This document shows positions 1-10,924 of a stretch of DNA of 64,000 nucleotides, piece by piece. The DNA comes from Dactylorhiza incarnata (Eukaryota; Streptophyta; Magnoliopsida; Asparagales; Orchidaceae). Location of the stretch: assembly GCA_033032865.1 (NCBI GenBank), contig JAWHQI010000202.1, forward strand, positions 2,170,001 to 2,234,000, in the 5' to 3' direction. Under the pieces are notes generated by a model that did not search any database, had not been told where the DNA came from, and saw nothing but the letters and a program-made list of their open reading frames with translations. Each line of letters starts with the position of its first letter. Positions within the stretch are counted from its first letter, which is position 1. A program made the position numbers and the translations under genes.

Positions 1-439
1 AGGACAAACTGATGCAGCGGAAGCGTTGGTGTGCCCATGTGTGATTCACATTAAGTATGTCCTATTTTTCCTATAGAAAGTGCCAACCTAAGCCAAACTC
101 GTACCCTTACATACAAATGTTGGCTCACTCCGAGACAGTAATTGGTATTCCCATTCCAACCATTAGAGTTGGTTTGGCATAAGATTGATGCCAACCTAAC
201 TAGGATATCATTTTTGGTCGACTTAGCTGGATGTGTCGTGACATACCCTAACCTTATACTGATCTTGGGGATGATTGGACCAAGCAATAAGTGACCTTGA
301 TTGACTAAGGGAAGAGTTTAACGTGAATGTAGATGCTAGAGACTCACACCCTGAGATTTCTATCCCAGATATGGAGTAATATTATCACCTTACCCAAAAT
401 ATTAGGGCAATCTCAATGAGATTGGTGCCTGAAATCTAT

Positions 440-520
440 CTTCATCTTAGTAAGAGGCCGCCAAGCATGTCTTTTATACTGTATGTGGATACCTCTCACG
501 TCTATTTATGTAGAAGGTTT
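440..520 (+). pseudogene. pol: Aspartic protease remnant of element A
   Basis: This stretch aligns by eye with the protease start of element D at 34253-34310. The shared order is a Leu-Val-rich strand, a Gly/Pro-Ala turn, then the catalytic region. D reads DTGASH; A reads D-T-S-H, having lost the Gly-Ala pair next to the catalytic Asp. Family knowledge: retroviral-type aspartic proteases need D-T/S-G, so this copy would be inactive. It runs within 100 bp into an integrase-tail remnant, so RT, RNase H and the integrase core are deleted between them. The alignment is short, so confidence is moderate. Confidence 0.5.
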
Positions 521-559
521 CATATGGAGAAGTTACGATAAGAATTCGGATCCAGAGAA

Positions 560-675
560 GGCTCATTTTGGGACGAATGTGTTATATTGGTGGCGGAAGA
601 AACTCAGTCGAATAGATATGGGGGCTTATCTTTTCGTTTATTGGGCTAGTTATGTACCGTCTTGGATCCCTTGAG
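560..675 (+). pseudogene. pol: Integrase C-terminal remnant of element A
   Basis: The translation contains W-R-K-K-L-S-R followed by a Gly-aromatic stretch, echoing the K-L-S-P-R-Y-x-G-P motif at the end of gypsy integrase. Element D has the same DNA (ggtggaagaagctcagtcc) at 37263-37281. There is no core domain and no downstream chromodomain. The reading frame ends in a stop near 674. A second diverged copy lies at 1500-1580, so this piece was duplicated within A. Confidence 0.45.
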
Positions 676-1489
676 GAGTTAGAATTTTTGTAAATTTTGA
701 CATTGGAATTTTGATCCTTGAGAGTTAATTCACCTTAAGCAAAGCATACTGCTAAGGCCATGCTTGGGTTAATAGGAATTTTATTAGCGGAATAAGAGAG
801 GAAAAGCATTTTTGAGGATGATCATTTTCTTTATATTATTCTAAGATTATGTGGATAGGTAACGTGGAGAGTAGTAAATCTACACTTTGGGGATATGCAG
901 CTATGTTGTAATAACGTTATCGCTGGGAAGTTAATGAAATTTTGTGCATGCATTGCGGGTATGATGATACACTACCCCTGAGTTTGGAAATTCTTGGTGA
1001 ACATTCCCTTAGTGTTGTAATTACTTGACATTGGGAAATTAATAAGAGTTAGGCGGTGGAGTCAACAATATTAATACGACTTGATTGATGTTCTAAAATT
1101 CTAGGAGGTTTTATAAAAATAAACATGCATGCCATGGATGATTGTTGGCAGGAATGGTAGGGCGCTTGTAATGGATTTGATTTAGTTTATCACATTGTGA
1201 AGTATGCCCTACTTTTGGTAGTCTGCATATCTCGTGTCGAAGGGAAATAATCCCGAGCCGTGCACCTTGGTTCATGTTAAGTTCAAACATATATAAATGT
1301 ACCGGGTAATTGGATGTTATTTGCATATGCTCTCATTACAATGAGATGCAGCTTGGTCGTCGCCGTGAAATTTGAATTTTTACATCACGACTGATATATA
1401 AGTGCATCAATTTGGGGGATCTATAGGGTAAGAACTCTAAGTCAAGGAAGATATGCCCCTAAGGTTGTGCTCATATGTGAGATGAATGT

Positions 1490-1590
1490 ACCATATGGGC
1501 GGTGGAAAAAATTTAGTCCAAAAACGTACGGGGGCTTGTCCCTTCGTTTATTGGCCTATTTACGTACCGACTTCATTTTCCTGTAGATCC
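1490..1590 (+). repeat. Second diverged copy of the A integrase-tail segment
   Basis: The order ggcggtgga..., tttagtcc, tacgggggcttgtcc, cgtttattgg, tacgtaccg parallels 590-660 (ggcggaag, ctcagtcg, atatgggggcttatc, cgtttattgg, tatgtaccg). The two lie about 910 bp apart in the same direction, which indicates an old internal duplication of the degenerate pol tail. Confidence 0.45.
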
Positions 1591-1599
1591 TGTTTGTTC

Positions 1600-3640
1600 A
1601 AATAGTACGTGAATGATGATGATTGGATTCGTGATAACCTCTCAATACAGGTGAGAGCGTCAAGGGTGTTGATACATGCCGTGAATTGAACTCGTGAATT
1701 GAATATTGAGGATAAGTTGAATTTACTTATTTAAGAAGATATGAATATGTCTCTATACGTACAGGTAGGTGTACGTGTAATTGTATTGCCTCGACAAGGC
1801 AGTCCTCTAAAGGCCCTGTGCCGAAACCCAACCATTGGATAAGATTTATATTCACGGTTTAGGAGCCCTTAAATGAAATGAATTAAATCCTGAGATAAAA
1901 GTAGCACCAATTTTTTGAATCCGGTGCAAATCTAAGTAGAACTGGGAGTAGACAAAAGTAACAATTGACTCGAGGTCATGTGTTATTAGAAGGGAATGAT
2001 GTGATTATAAACCATGCGAGATGACATTGATAGAAGAAGTTGATAATGAAATAGATGATGATGGTTGTACGAGAAGATGAGATTGAGGCTTGCTTCTACA
2101 TTGTTTTTAATACATAAGAGAGACGATCTTGCGGGTACAATAACTGTTTGGATATTTGAGTTTGGACCCAAGGATATGACATTGTGAATTTAATGGTTGA
2201 TCACCCGTTTGACTTTGAGGCCATCCTCGTTTAACGCAAAATTTTTGGATGCACAGAAGTGATGATATTGAAAGTGCTACACGTTATTTGTATAGCGATG
2301 CTTAGGGTTAGAAGAATCAATTCATTTTTGCAAATCTAAAGCAAATGACTCCTTTGGTGGAGGATTCTAAATTTTATCTGGAGGCACGAGTAGTAACCTC
2401 ATGTGTATCAGGGTCACCGATCTTAAGGAGTTTAGATCAAAGGTGCAATGAAAGTTGGCTTATTAAAGTAAGGAAACATTTCTCCTTTCCCCTCTTCCTC
2501 CTTCTCTCCCTTCCATTTGGGTTACATTTCAGGAAATTCCTTTTTCCCATTAGTGGCTGTTGGGCTTGTTGCTCCAGGAAATTTGTTATTTTGGAACTCC
2601 CTTGTTTGTTAGCAATTATTTTTCTCTTATTTTTGCAGCTGTTTATGCTAGCTGTTGGGGGTTAAACTTCAGAAATTTTGTTTATAACCCCTTACTCAGT
2701 CTCGAAAATCTCTTCCTTGATTTGTGTTAGTAGTTACTTGATATTTCCTTGGTTTCATGACTAGCAGCTATCTTGGCTTCCCTTGATTTATATGATATAA
2801 TTTCTGTCTAGAATATGTGCCCTGCTCTGCCCGTTTTTCTTCCAGGATTATATATTCGCAACCGCCCCATTTCCTTCTAGATTATAAGCTTCACATTGCC
2901 TACATGTTTTAGTATTTGGAATTTATTTGGAAATTCAGGGCTAGTGGCTGCTTGTTTTCTCCTTACAGGTTCGATAAATTTATTTTGTTGGCCTATTGCT
3001 GGCTGCTATGGATTAGGAGGGGAGATTGATAAATTTATTCATGGCAATCTCCTTATAGTGGCTGTTTGAAAATTTTGTTTATTAGCAATTTCATTATTGG
3101 TTGTTTGGGTTAAGCTCCAGGAAATTTCATTTATTAGCTCCAGGAAATTTCTTTCATTAAAAATCTCATCATGTTGGGTTATGGTGGCTGCTATATAAAT
3201 AATCCAGTTGGGATTTTATTTGGGGTTGCCGTTATATACATCCTAATTGGGGGGGGGGGGGGGGGGGGCTACTATATATATATATGTTTCTCCTTTTCTT
3301 GTTTTGGTGCTACTATCATACATGAGTTCCTATTCTTATCTTTATTCCTATTCACTGCCATATATGTTGTTAAGCTTATGTACATGGGAAATGGAACACA
3401 TTAGAAATTTGGATAACTTCATTCCTATTATACCCGATCCCAGGCTGCTTTATTTATGATCCTAGACCTATCAGAATTGTAATTGTGGCTGCTTCATATG
3501 GTTCAGTGGAGGGGCTGCTATTATAGTATTATTTTGGGGTGTGCTAGCAGTGTTCCTAGTTCCTATTATCATTTTAGTTTGGGTAATGTTGGCTGATTAC
3601 ATGTTGGATAATCATGTGGATCTAAACCCCCCTAACCTCA
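1600..3640. other. Non-coding internal region of element A
   Basis: No recognisable protein is seen on either strand. From about 2500 to 3550 the DNA is T-rich with loose recurrences of 'gtggctgct' and 'ccaggaaattt', which suggests decayed short repeats. A 20-base G run and a short TA microsatellite sit at 3249-3285. Confidence 0.5.
3249..3268 (+). repeat. Poly-G homopolymer (20 G)
   Basis: An uninterrupted run of 20 G followed by ctac(ta)n. Runs this long can form G-quadruplexes and are prone to length error in sequencing. Confidence 0.9.
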
Positions 3641-3644
3641 ACTT

Positions 3645-3663
3645 AAATTTCGGGGACGAAATT
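3645..3663 (+). other. Conserved hairpin before the 3' LTR of A
   Basis: AATTTCG-GGGA-CGAAATT is a perfect 7-bp-arm inverted repeat just upstream of the LTR. Equivalent sequences precede the polypurine tract in B (10885-10902, - strand) and F (40225-40241, - strand), marking the end of the internal domain in this lineage. A clean polypurine tract is not visible between here and 3684 in A. Confidence 0.6.
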
Positions 3664-4084
3664 GTTTTTTCGTTTATTGGATTTGTAACATCCCATTTCG
3701 CGCTAGACCACTCGGAGACATTTTGACTACCCGGTTTTGGTCTTTCCAGTGCGTGCTCGGATTTGGATTAATTGGGGGAGAGGAATAACAATATAGCTGT
3801 AGGAAATTTGGGAATGGAATAACAATATTGCTGTAGGAAATTTGGGAATGGAATAACTGTTGGAGTTTCTGAGGTGATCTCAAAGCAATCAATAGTTAGT
3901 CTTGCTGCCAACGCAATATGAGCCTATAGGGTCGCACATAAATGCGTTTGGAGAAATTGAAGAAAGGATTGTGTTGGCCTTACTCATATTGGATATGAGT
4001 GGAGGACCAATCCTGTGACTGCTTGGAATTAAGTTGAGAATGTCTCAATGGGAAATCGTTTAAAGGGTTTAAACGAATGGATTT

Positions 4085-4366
4085 ACACTAGATAATTCGG
4101 ATAAAGGGTTTAGACGAATTCGGCTAAAGGGTTTAGACGAATTCGGCTAAAGGGTTTTGACGAATTCGGCTGAAGGCTTTAAACGAATTCGGCTAAAGGG
4201 TTTAGACGAATTCGGCTAAAGTCAAATTCGGCTAAATGGTTTCCGCGAATTTATATAGCCGAATTTATATATAGATGAATTCGTCGAAATGGTTTCGCCG
4301 AATTCGGTTATAGTGATTAGCCGAATTCGGTTAATTTGATTAGTCGAATTCGGCGAATGTCAATCT
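4085..4366 (+). repeat. GAATTCGGCTAAAGG tandem array in the solo LTR
   Basis: Several near-perfect units of about 23 bp (gaattcggctaaagg + gtttagac) run head to tail. They are followed by diverged units where the core reads GCCGAATTCGG, itself nearly palindromic. The array stops about 57 bp before the TATATAAA box, the position expected of an upstream enhancer. Confidence 0.85.
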
Positions 4367-4422
4367 GGACAGAAATTCTGATTTTCCCTCTGGTCTGCGG
4401 ATAGCCTTTCCTATACCTTGCG

Positions 4423-4430
4423 TATATAAA
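4423..4430 (+). promoter_or_regulatory. TATA box of the solo LTR
   Basis: TATATAAA in the middle of the LTR, after the repeat array; probable U3/R boundary shortly downstream. Inferred from sequence only. Confidence 0.55.
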
Positions 4431-4950
4431 GGCATGCGATTAGGTCTTCGATACACACGGTTTTAGACTTAGTCTTTTTCGCGATTTAGAAGAACTACCG
4501 ACCGGAACTGTTCCGCGCGAGGGCACGTTCTTTCCGTCCGCCGATCGTGTTCCGTTGCCGCCGGTCGCCGCCTCCCCTGGATCGGATCTAGCAGTCCGTG
4601 GGGACGTTGAGAGATTCCTTCTCCGACCTAGTTCTTGTATGACATGAAGCTAGGGTTCTCCATCATTCGTGTGGATCGTTGTAGAGGAGCCGATACATTT
4701 CGGTTCTTGGAACTCAGATTTCGGATTTCTCTTTGGAGCACCTTGGTTGAGTGTTGACTCAATCCTGCAAAGGTACTTTGTATTCTATTTGCTTATTCTC
4801 TTGAATCATGAAAACCACAAGATCCGTTGATCTCTTTTTGGGTTGTTCTTGTCATTTTCGCTGCGCTTATTTGATATGTCATCCCTTATGAAGGGGTATA
4901 GAAAACCCAACAATAACAATATTGCTGTAATAACAATGTTATTTTTAGGA

Positions 4951-5333
4951 TTCCATTCGACGAACGTTGAAGGACAGGTTCGTTCGACGAATGTCGAAGA
5001 GGCAGTTGTGTTCAACGAAAGTCGAAGTATAGGAGCAGCGGTTGACGAATTAGCCGCCGTTCGACAAAATATATCCTTCAGCGGTAGACGAATTTAGAGC
5101 CGAACGGCGCTCGACGAATTAATATTAGGCAGCGCTCGACAAATTAAATTAGGCAGCACTCGACGAATTAATATTAGGCAGCGCTCGACGAATTAATATT
5201 AGGCAGCGCTCGACAAATTAAATTAGGCAGCGCTCGACGAAAATCCCAGCGCTCGACAAATATATTATTCCAGCCGATCGACGATCGACGAAAATTGAAG
5301 CGTTCGACGAATTTACTGTTCCCGTTCGACGAA
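4951..5333 (+). repeat. TTCGACGAA-type motif array in A's LTR
   Basis: At least a dozen matches to TTCGACGAA or (C/G)CTCGACGAA lie in under 400 bp. The central part is a tandem repeat of about 25-30 bp (gcgctcgacgaattaatatt...). The array ends 74 bp before a TATAAAT box. The same motif occurs in elements C and F. Confidence 0.85.
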
Positions 5334-5406
5334 TCTGGGTGTTTTTCTTCCCGTCGCCCGATAAGCCTGAATGCTTATATTTTAAGCTAGAAGTGGAATT
5401 AAAGTC

Positions 5407-5413
5407 TATAAAT
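5407..5413 (+). promoter_or_regulatory. Candidate TATA box of A's LTR
   Basis: TATAAAT downstream of the motif array, in a context resembling other LTR promoters. If right, the transcript leader within this LTR is over 3 kb. Confidence 0.5.
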
Positions 5414-6035
5414 GGCTGACACAAGTCTTGGAACTTGGGGATTTCATTAAATGTTCATTAATGTACTCTCTCTTCTCTCTTAACCAAAAGAGCTGCTGGC
5501 CTGATTACTCGATAGGTCTTCTTCTTCTTATCTTCATCTTCTTCTTCCTCTCCTCCTTCTTCTTCCTCTCACTTCAGGGAAATTAGTTGGGGGAAATCTT
5601 TGAAGGAGCAAAGCTAGGAGGGAGATTTGGAGCTTGGCCGACCACCACCCGGCTGCCATGAAGATGAGCTCCATCCATGTCCGTAAAATAAGGTGACTTC
5701 CGCCCCCTCTCCCTTGGTGCTAGCGTCCTAGATCACAATAGGAGAGATGAAGGCTCAAGAGAGCTTCTCGTGTGAGCTTTAATGGAGTTTCCTTAGGAAG
5801 ACCAAGCCGGAACCTCAAATTTAGGGCATCGTTCGCCGCGAGGTTTTAGGAATCATTTCTTCTCTTCAAGAAGAAGAGATGGGATTTGATTTGGTGCAAA
5901 CCCATGGTCGTTGAGGGAGAGTGAGGGGAATGACATTTAGGGATTTAACCTAACCCCTGTTTGGGAAAGATGATGAATAGCCCTCTGTTTATTAGGGTTG
6001 TTAATTAAATATTTGTGTGATACATGTGATGATAG

Positions 6036-6054
6036 CCCCCCCCCCCCCCCCCCC
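6036..6054 (+). repeat. Poly-C homopolymer (19 C)
   Basis: An uninterrupted run of 19 C inside A's LTR, the complement of the G runs at 3249 and 58783. Confidence 0.9.
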
Positions 6055-7441
6055 TTGCTAAGGAAGTCTTCAATTTATAATTTTGCACTTGGTTATTAAG
6101 GAAATCTGTGCGCAGCTGAGGTCAAGCCAATTTTTAGGGTAGATCCCACTGGATTTAGACTTCGGGCTCAACATGAAAGTTGTAGCCCTCGGAAATAGCT
6201 TTCCAATGATAGGTTAACCGTTTTCTGAAGTGACCTGTAGATCCCTAAAGGTCCAGTCGAGTGGACTGTCCAAAAAGTTGGAATGGGTTTAGTGCATGCT
6301 GTTTTGCTGTCCAGATTTCTGCAGTTGGCTTCATAGCAGATTTTTGGTAGGACCCTCTTAGATCTGGGTTTAGGACTCAACATGAATGTTGTAGCCCTTG
6401 ATGTTAGCTTTCCATATTGGGGTGGATCATAATTTTTGGACAATTGTAGCACCCAGATATCCAGTTTTAGTAAACCATGCCATAACACTTCCGATCTCAG
6501 TATTTTGTGGATTTCTCTTATTATATTGGTTGGATGCTCTTGAAAATTGGTGGAGACATAGGTGATAAAAATATGTACATCCCTGTTGAAATTCATTATT
6601 TATGATTAAGTAGTATTAAAGTTATTGCCGTGTTATTTCATAACTTGAAGGGGATATAAATGCTGAATGTGAAGCCTGTTTGGGCCGGAATTTTGTATGA
6701 ATCATATATATGCTAGCATTGGCTCGTGATAATGATTTCAGATTTATTTCTGTTAAGATGACTCCTTGAATGAACCTTCAATTGTAAATTTTTGTGGAAT
6801 CGTAAAAATGACAAGTATGAATTAATATTCATATCGCTTGATAATCTATTGGATGGTGTAGATTGGTGATAACCTCTCCATAAGGTTGATAGATTTAATC
6901 GTGTTGAAACACGTTGTGATTTGTACATAAGACGATTGAATATTGGTGATATGTTCGGGCTTACATATTTAGTAAAAATTGAATATGACGTCGTACACAC
7001 AAGTAGTCCTACAGGATCTTGTAGAGTAATTTCCATGATATACACTCGCTATTGCATAGAGTCATGATTGCTCGGTATGGGTAGCATTGATGGATCGGTG
7101 TGGATTATAAGATATGGTTATATCTTATGGTGAAATGTTAAGGACCCGTGGGTTGGGGGCCTTGGATGCTAATTAGCATCGGTTGAGTTGGTATGATGTG
7201 AAAGATAAGAAGGCTCCATTCGTGAGTCCTTGGGTGCTTGATAGCACGGTTTATGCATGGGAATTACATGAAGGTGCATGGTTCACACATGGTGGTGTAG
7301 TGATCCTGGTTGGAGGATTACTTGTGGCAGGTCTACGGGCTTGCTAGTCGTGACACCGACAGAAGCAGGCAGTTAGACTCTAGACCAGTTGGGTTGGACT
7401 CTCGGTGCTCACCTACCCAAGTCCCCTTCTGTGTCCTTGGA

Positions 7442-7519
7442 GGCTCCGCTGTGTGTTCTTAGCGTCGAGCAGTACGCAGGGGCTCCGCTGTGTGTTCTTA
7501 GCGTTGAGGCGTACATAGG
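7442..7519 (+). repeat. 39-bp tandem duplication in A's LTR
   Basis: 'ggctccgctgtgtgttctta' followed by 'gcgt(c/t)gag' occurs twice with a 39-bp period. The corresponding single-copy sequence in D's LTR reads 'gactccgctgttgtgttctt' at 51414 onward. Confidence 0.75.
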
Positions 7520-8581
7520 ACTAAGTCTAGTAGTGTTCATACCCACCTAGTTGTGGAGGAGCCCGTTCCACAGTCTCCGTCTGGCCACGATGCGAGGTGC
7601 CTGAGTGGTTAGCTACCCTCGAAAAGTGGGAACTACAGGTCTATGTTGACATACCAAAAGGCATGGGTGAGTTCACCATATCATAATCATTGCATTACAT
7701 TCATCCTTCATAATCATAGCATTGCACCGCATCGGGTCCATCATATAAATTACTATGGGCTCTTTTATATGATGGGTCCCAAATTGGAAACCTTAACTTA
7801 TAAGTTTGTATGGGCATTCATATAAGTTAAGGTACGATATGAACTGCTTACTTCTGTACTTGTTCACTACTTGCTTACATTCTGTCATTGCCTTATACTT
7901 GCTAGTTATGCTTATTATACCTGTTACTAGTACTTGCATTTATAACCATTGCTACTTATATAATTATGAACAGCGTAGTTAGTGCCATTGCAAGTACTTG
8001 GGTACTTTTACAACTGACATATATGAACAACCATTCCTGTCACCTGCTTGTATATATTATTGCTTATATTGCAGCTTTTCTTCCTTTGCTTCCGCCCAGT
8101 GCCTTGGAGTCGCCGGGGGAGCGGATGTGAAGCCACTTAGTCTTTATGACTAACGGTTCTACGTCCCTCTTTTTAGGAGTGTTCCTAAGAGCAGAAGTGC
8201 ACGGTGCTGGAGGAGGATAGTTAGGTCAGGATGACAGGACCGGAGACCATGATACCTTGGCTACCGTTAGTGACAGAGGCGAGTGAGTGCTTTGAGATGC
8301 AGCCCTTGGGGCATTTAGCTTGATACTCTGATGATTTGCAGGGGCTTGTGTAGCCTTCTGTCTTTCTTGTACTTACTGTTTGGACTTTATTACTTATTGT
8401 GAATCTATAGCTTTTAATGCTTTCTTTTGTTGATGGGTTGGTGCTGTTTAGTTGGTATGGCCGGCAGGATAGGCGTCTTGTGGGGGAGGCTAGCTCGTGT
8501 GCTGGCGCTACCGCAAGGCGGCTGTCCTGGGCATAAGACTTCCCTCGGCCGTGTCTTGTGTTCCGGGAGGGGGGTCTTACA

Positions 8582-8651
8582 CAGTAAGACTAAATCCTTG
8601 ACTAATTCTAGATCACTAGATTCCAACAAGTAGCACCTACCATCGACACTA
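8582..8651. other. 70-bp spacer between A and B
   Basis: Nothing recognised. It may be older host or transposon DNA flanking both insertions. B's left target duplication should be its last 5 bp (cacta), but the partner copy lies outside the window. Confidence 0.4.
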
Positions 8652-10866
8652 TGTAACACCCTGCCAGTACAAACAATATAACAATAGGTCCATTCGGGAC
8701 CCCGCGCCATATTGAGCACACTAGCTAGACGTTAAAAGATGATAAACAGAAAATCTACAATAGAGTATAAACAAGCGTAAGCGGAAGCTGTCATTAATAT
8801 TACTTTCAGAATGTCCACCATCTCAGGAATGGCACAATTAGTTCTGGCCTTAAGGCTTTACATTCAACAATGTAAATAGCTTAACAACATGTATCGGCAC
8901 ACAAGCCGACAATTTAGGAAAAGCAGTAAAACAAAGGCTTGCCTTCAAGGCCCAACACAGTAAATGGCTTCAGACCGCTACTTTACGCTCAAATCACCTA
9001 CGCCTACACCATCCACAAATAAGAGGTAAATGAGGATCAGCTGTGAGGTGATCACAAACCGCATAACGATCCCACCCCCCAGCTATTCTAGCCAGCTCAG
9101 GGGCGGGGCACTGCTAACATGCAAGCAAGCCGTACATGCAACATGTAATAATATAAAGAAAGTGCATCTACTCTACACAAGGTGAGGTTTCAAGCACAAT
9201 CAATCTTCTAGGTTGAGCATCAAAGAAAAGGGAACCTAGGTATGGACATGATGTTAGTTGGGTTCACTCGGAGAATCCCTGCAACCGCCTAAGCAACCGC
9301 ATAAGGCTAATATAACATAAATCCATACACAACAAACGTGGGTACTCATAACCACGCATTTCCTGCACGCAAGGCATGTCTCCAAAGTACTTTTTCATAA
9401 GTACCAACACCACCCTAAGTTATAAGAGCTTAGGTGGGAAAAGAGCATTTGGCCGGTCTAGGTGAACACCTTCCACAACCTCTCCCATGATCGCACGACG
9501 CATAAGAGGTTGGGACCACTCACCGATCTGCAAGGAAATGGGTTCAATTCAGGTTTTCTCGTGATCTAGTCATCGTGATCTATCGCATGACGTGGGTACG
9601 GCTTTGCCTCAGCCCGTAGGAGTTTAACACATACAAGTGCTACACAAAGTATAAGCTACACACCCAATCCTTCCAAGAGCACATAGGCTTCACAAACATA
9701 ACCAACGAAGGAGGTGCAAGACCGCTCCACTTCAAACCTCGTGGTGAAGGTTTGCATTAAACCATAACCAAAGCATGAGGCTTCCGTTAGGCTCTCCAAA
9801 AGATGCCTAAAACTCAAGTCCCATAATATGATGACATATTTTACAGAGTCATTCTCCGGCACGCATTCTAGGCTTTACCTAAATGTACATCACAATCAAG
9901 CATCACCGATCTAGGCTAACGGCCATGAGTAGGCTTCACACAAAATGCCTAAATCTATACAACTACCGTATTTCTACATGCAATAAATGTCGGGGACAGG
10001 CGCAATCTACCCGGAGTGCTGAAAAACTATAGGAAGTCCTATACTTCACTAATTAGTGAAAGAGACAACCTTATGCAAGCATAGAAAAGCCATGAAAGGA
10101 CCAAAACACGTCCTAAGATTGGGAGGAAGGATCGTTACCCAGGCCGCTCTCTTTGGCACCATGAATCCGAGATTTCTATTAGATGGAAAGAACCACACCG
10201 GGTTGTTCTCCGTGGATCTGGAAACGGCTCGCGATTCGAAGCTTCAGAGCTCTGTCAATGGAGAAAAGAGTCTCCTTATTTCTACTTGGCCTTCCTCTTT
10301 CTCAAGCTTGGAGAGAGATAGAACTTGAAATAATGAGGATAAACTTCCTCTAGTAAAGCCCTAGTAGTTTCCAGGAACAACTCTCAGTTTTCGGATCAAA
10401 ACCTTAGAGATTTGACCGCCATGATATTCATTTCTCGGATCTGTGTCCAAAGTTACCGCCCGGCGCCAGCGCTGCCGCACCGTGCTAGTAGTTGGACTTA
10501 ACCTCAAGCACACCATCTCATTCTCTTGACGGAATTGGGACTCAAATTGATGTGAAGACCTACCGCCGGCGGTAGTCCTACCGCCCGACTTTAGTGTCTC
10601 ATCAATATTCGCTCGATCGACGACCCAGCTAAGCTTCCCGATGATATTTCTAGACCTCCCGTCAATAAAGGTACCACCAGTGGTCATGGATACTGCCCAA
10701 CATTAGCGTCTCGATGTCCTGTCGATATCATCTCGACAATATAGTGCTTCTTTCGTCGATATCATCTCGACAATACAGCTACCGCCAGCGGTAGTACTAT
10801 CGTTGGCCGCTAGCTTCCAGCACAGGATTCTTGCCCTCACACCAATGTGAAAACTGGGATGTTACA
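8652..10866 (-). repeat. 3' LTR of element B
   Basis: On the plus strand it runs TGTAACACCCTGCC to GATGTTACA, 2,215 bp. It is clearly homologous to F's LTRs over the first ~1.7 kb (shared 'agtacaaa(c/t)aatataac', 'gtgaggtttcaagcacaatc', 'gggaggaaggatcgttaccc'). It differs in the part nearest the internal domain, which is U3 on the minus strand: F has TTCGACGAA and TTCTCGAGAA arrays there, while B has CTACCGCC palindromes. Confidence 0.85.
10560..10794 (-). repeat. Palindromic motifs in the U3 of B
   Basis: CTACCGCCGGCGGTAG at 10560-10575 is a perfect 16-bp palindrome. CTACCGC-CA-GCGGTAG at 10779-10794 is a second one with a 2-base centre. Between them 'gtcgatatcatctcgacaat' occurs twice (from about 10723 and 10756), each with TCGA half-sites. 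These replace the arrays found at the same position in F. Confidence 0.75.
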
Positions 10867-10902
10867 ACTCCACCTCACTTATAAGAATTTTGTCCCGAAA
10901 TT
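10867..10902 (-). other. Polypurine tract and pre-PPT hairpin of B
   Basis: On the minus strand a purine stretch (AAGTGAGGTGGAGT) abuts the LTR start, preceded by an AATTTCGGGAC...AAATTC inverted repeat. This is the plus-strand priming site for reverse transcription. Confidence 0.65.
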
Positions 10903-10924
10903 ATGAAAACAGTAAAGTACAAAA

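Larger units (their letters stand above)
3858..4912 (+). mobile_element. Copia-like solo LTR inserted in A's LTR
   Basis: The unit starts TGTTGG and ends CCAACA, a perfect 6-bp terminal inverted repeat with TG...CA ends. It is flanked on both sides by ATAAC (3853-3857 and 4913-4917), a 5-bp target duplication. It is 1,055 bp long with no internal domain, so it is a solo LTR left by LTR-LTR recombination. It carries a 23-bp-period repeat array at 4085-4366 and a TATATAAA box at 4423. The TGTTGG start suggests Copia; orientation is inferred from the TATA box. Confidence 0.85.
1..8581 (+). mobile_element. Element A: right part of a degenerate Ty3/gypsy element with a ~4.9 kb LTR
   Basis: The first ~50 bases (aggacaaact..., tggtgtgccc) match the leader of element D about 75 bp after its primer-binding site (32920-32960), so the window probably opens just inside A's internal region. 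About 3.7 kb of internal sequence follows, holding only scraps of protease and integrase. It ends at a 3' LTR (3684-8581) that starts TGTAACATCCC and ends TCTTACA. The LTR tail (about 7300-8581) resembles the tail of D's LTR, placing A and D in one lineage. With so little pol left, A behaves like a LARD-type non-autonomous derivative. Its 5' LTR is outside the window. Confidence 0.7.
3684..8581 (+). repeat. 3' LTR of element A
   Basis: It begins TGTAACATCCC directly after the pre-LTR hairpin region and ends TCTTACA (TG...CA). The span is 4,898 bp, of which 1,060 bp is an inserted solo LTR plus its duplicated target. It holds a motif array and TATA box (4951-5413), a stretch with two copies of a 'gttgtagccct...gctttcca' block (about 6175-6215 and 6385-6415), a 39-bp tandem duplication at 7442, and a tail resembling D's LTR tail, including 'gactaacggt' and 'ggccggcaggat'. 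No gene is supported inside it. Confidence 0.75.

Noticed and set aside
51..287. 78-codon minus-strand frame at the window start
   Set aside because: Lies in the leader/internal debris of A, no motif.
4085..4366. Telobox/telomere-like repeat (aaagggttt) in the solo LTR array
   Set aside because: AAACCCTTT is not the AAACCCTA telobox and the 23-bp unit is not telomeric.
6168..6596. 142-codon minus-strand frame in A's LTR
   Set aside because: No motif, lies across the repeated 'gttgtagccct' leader block, no support as a gene.
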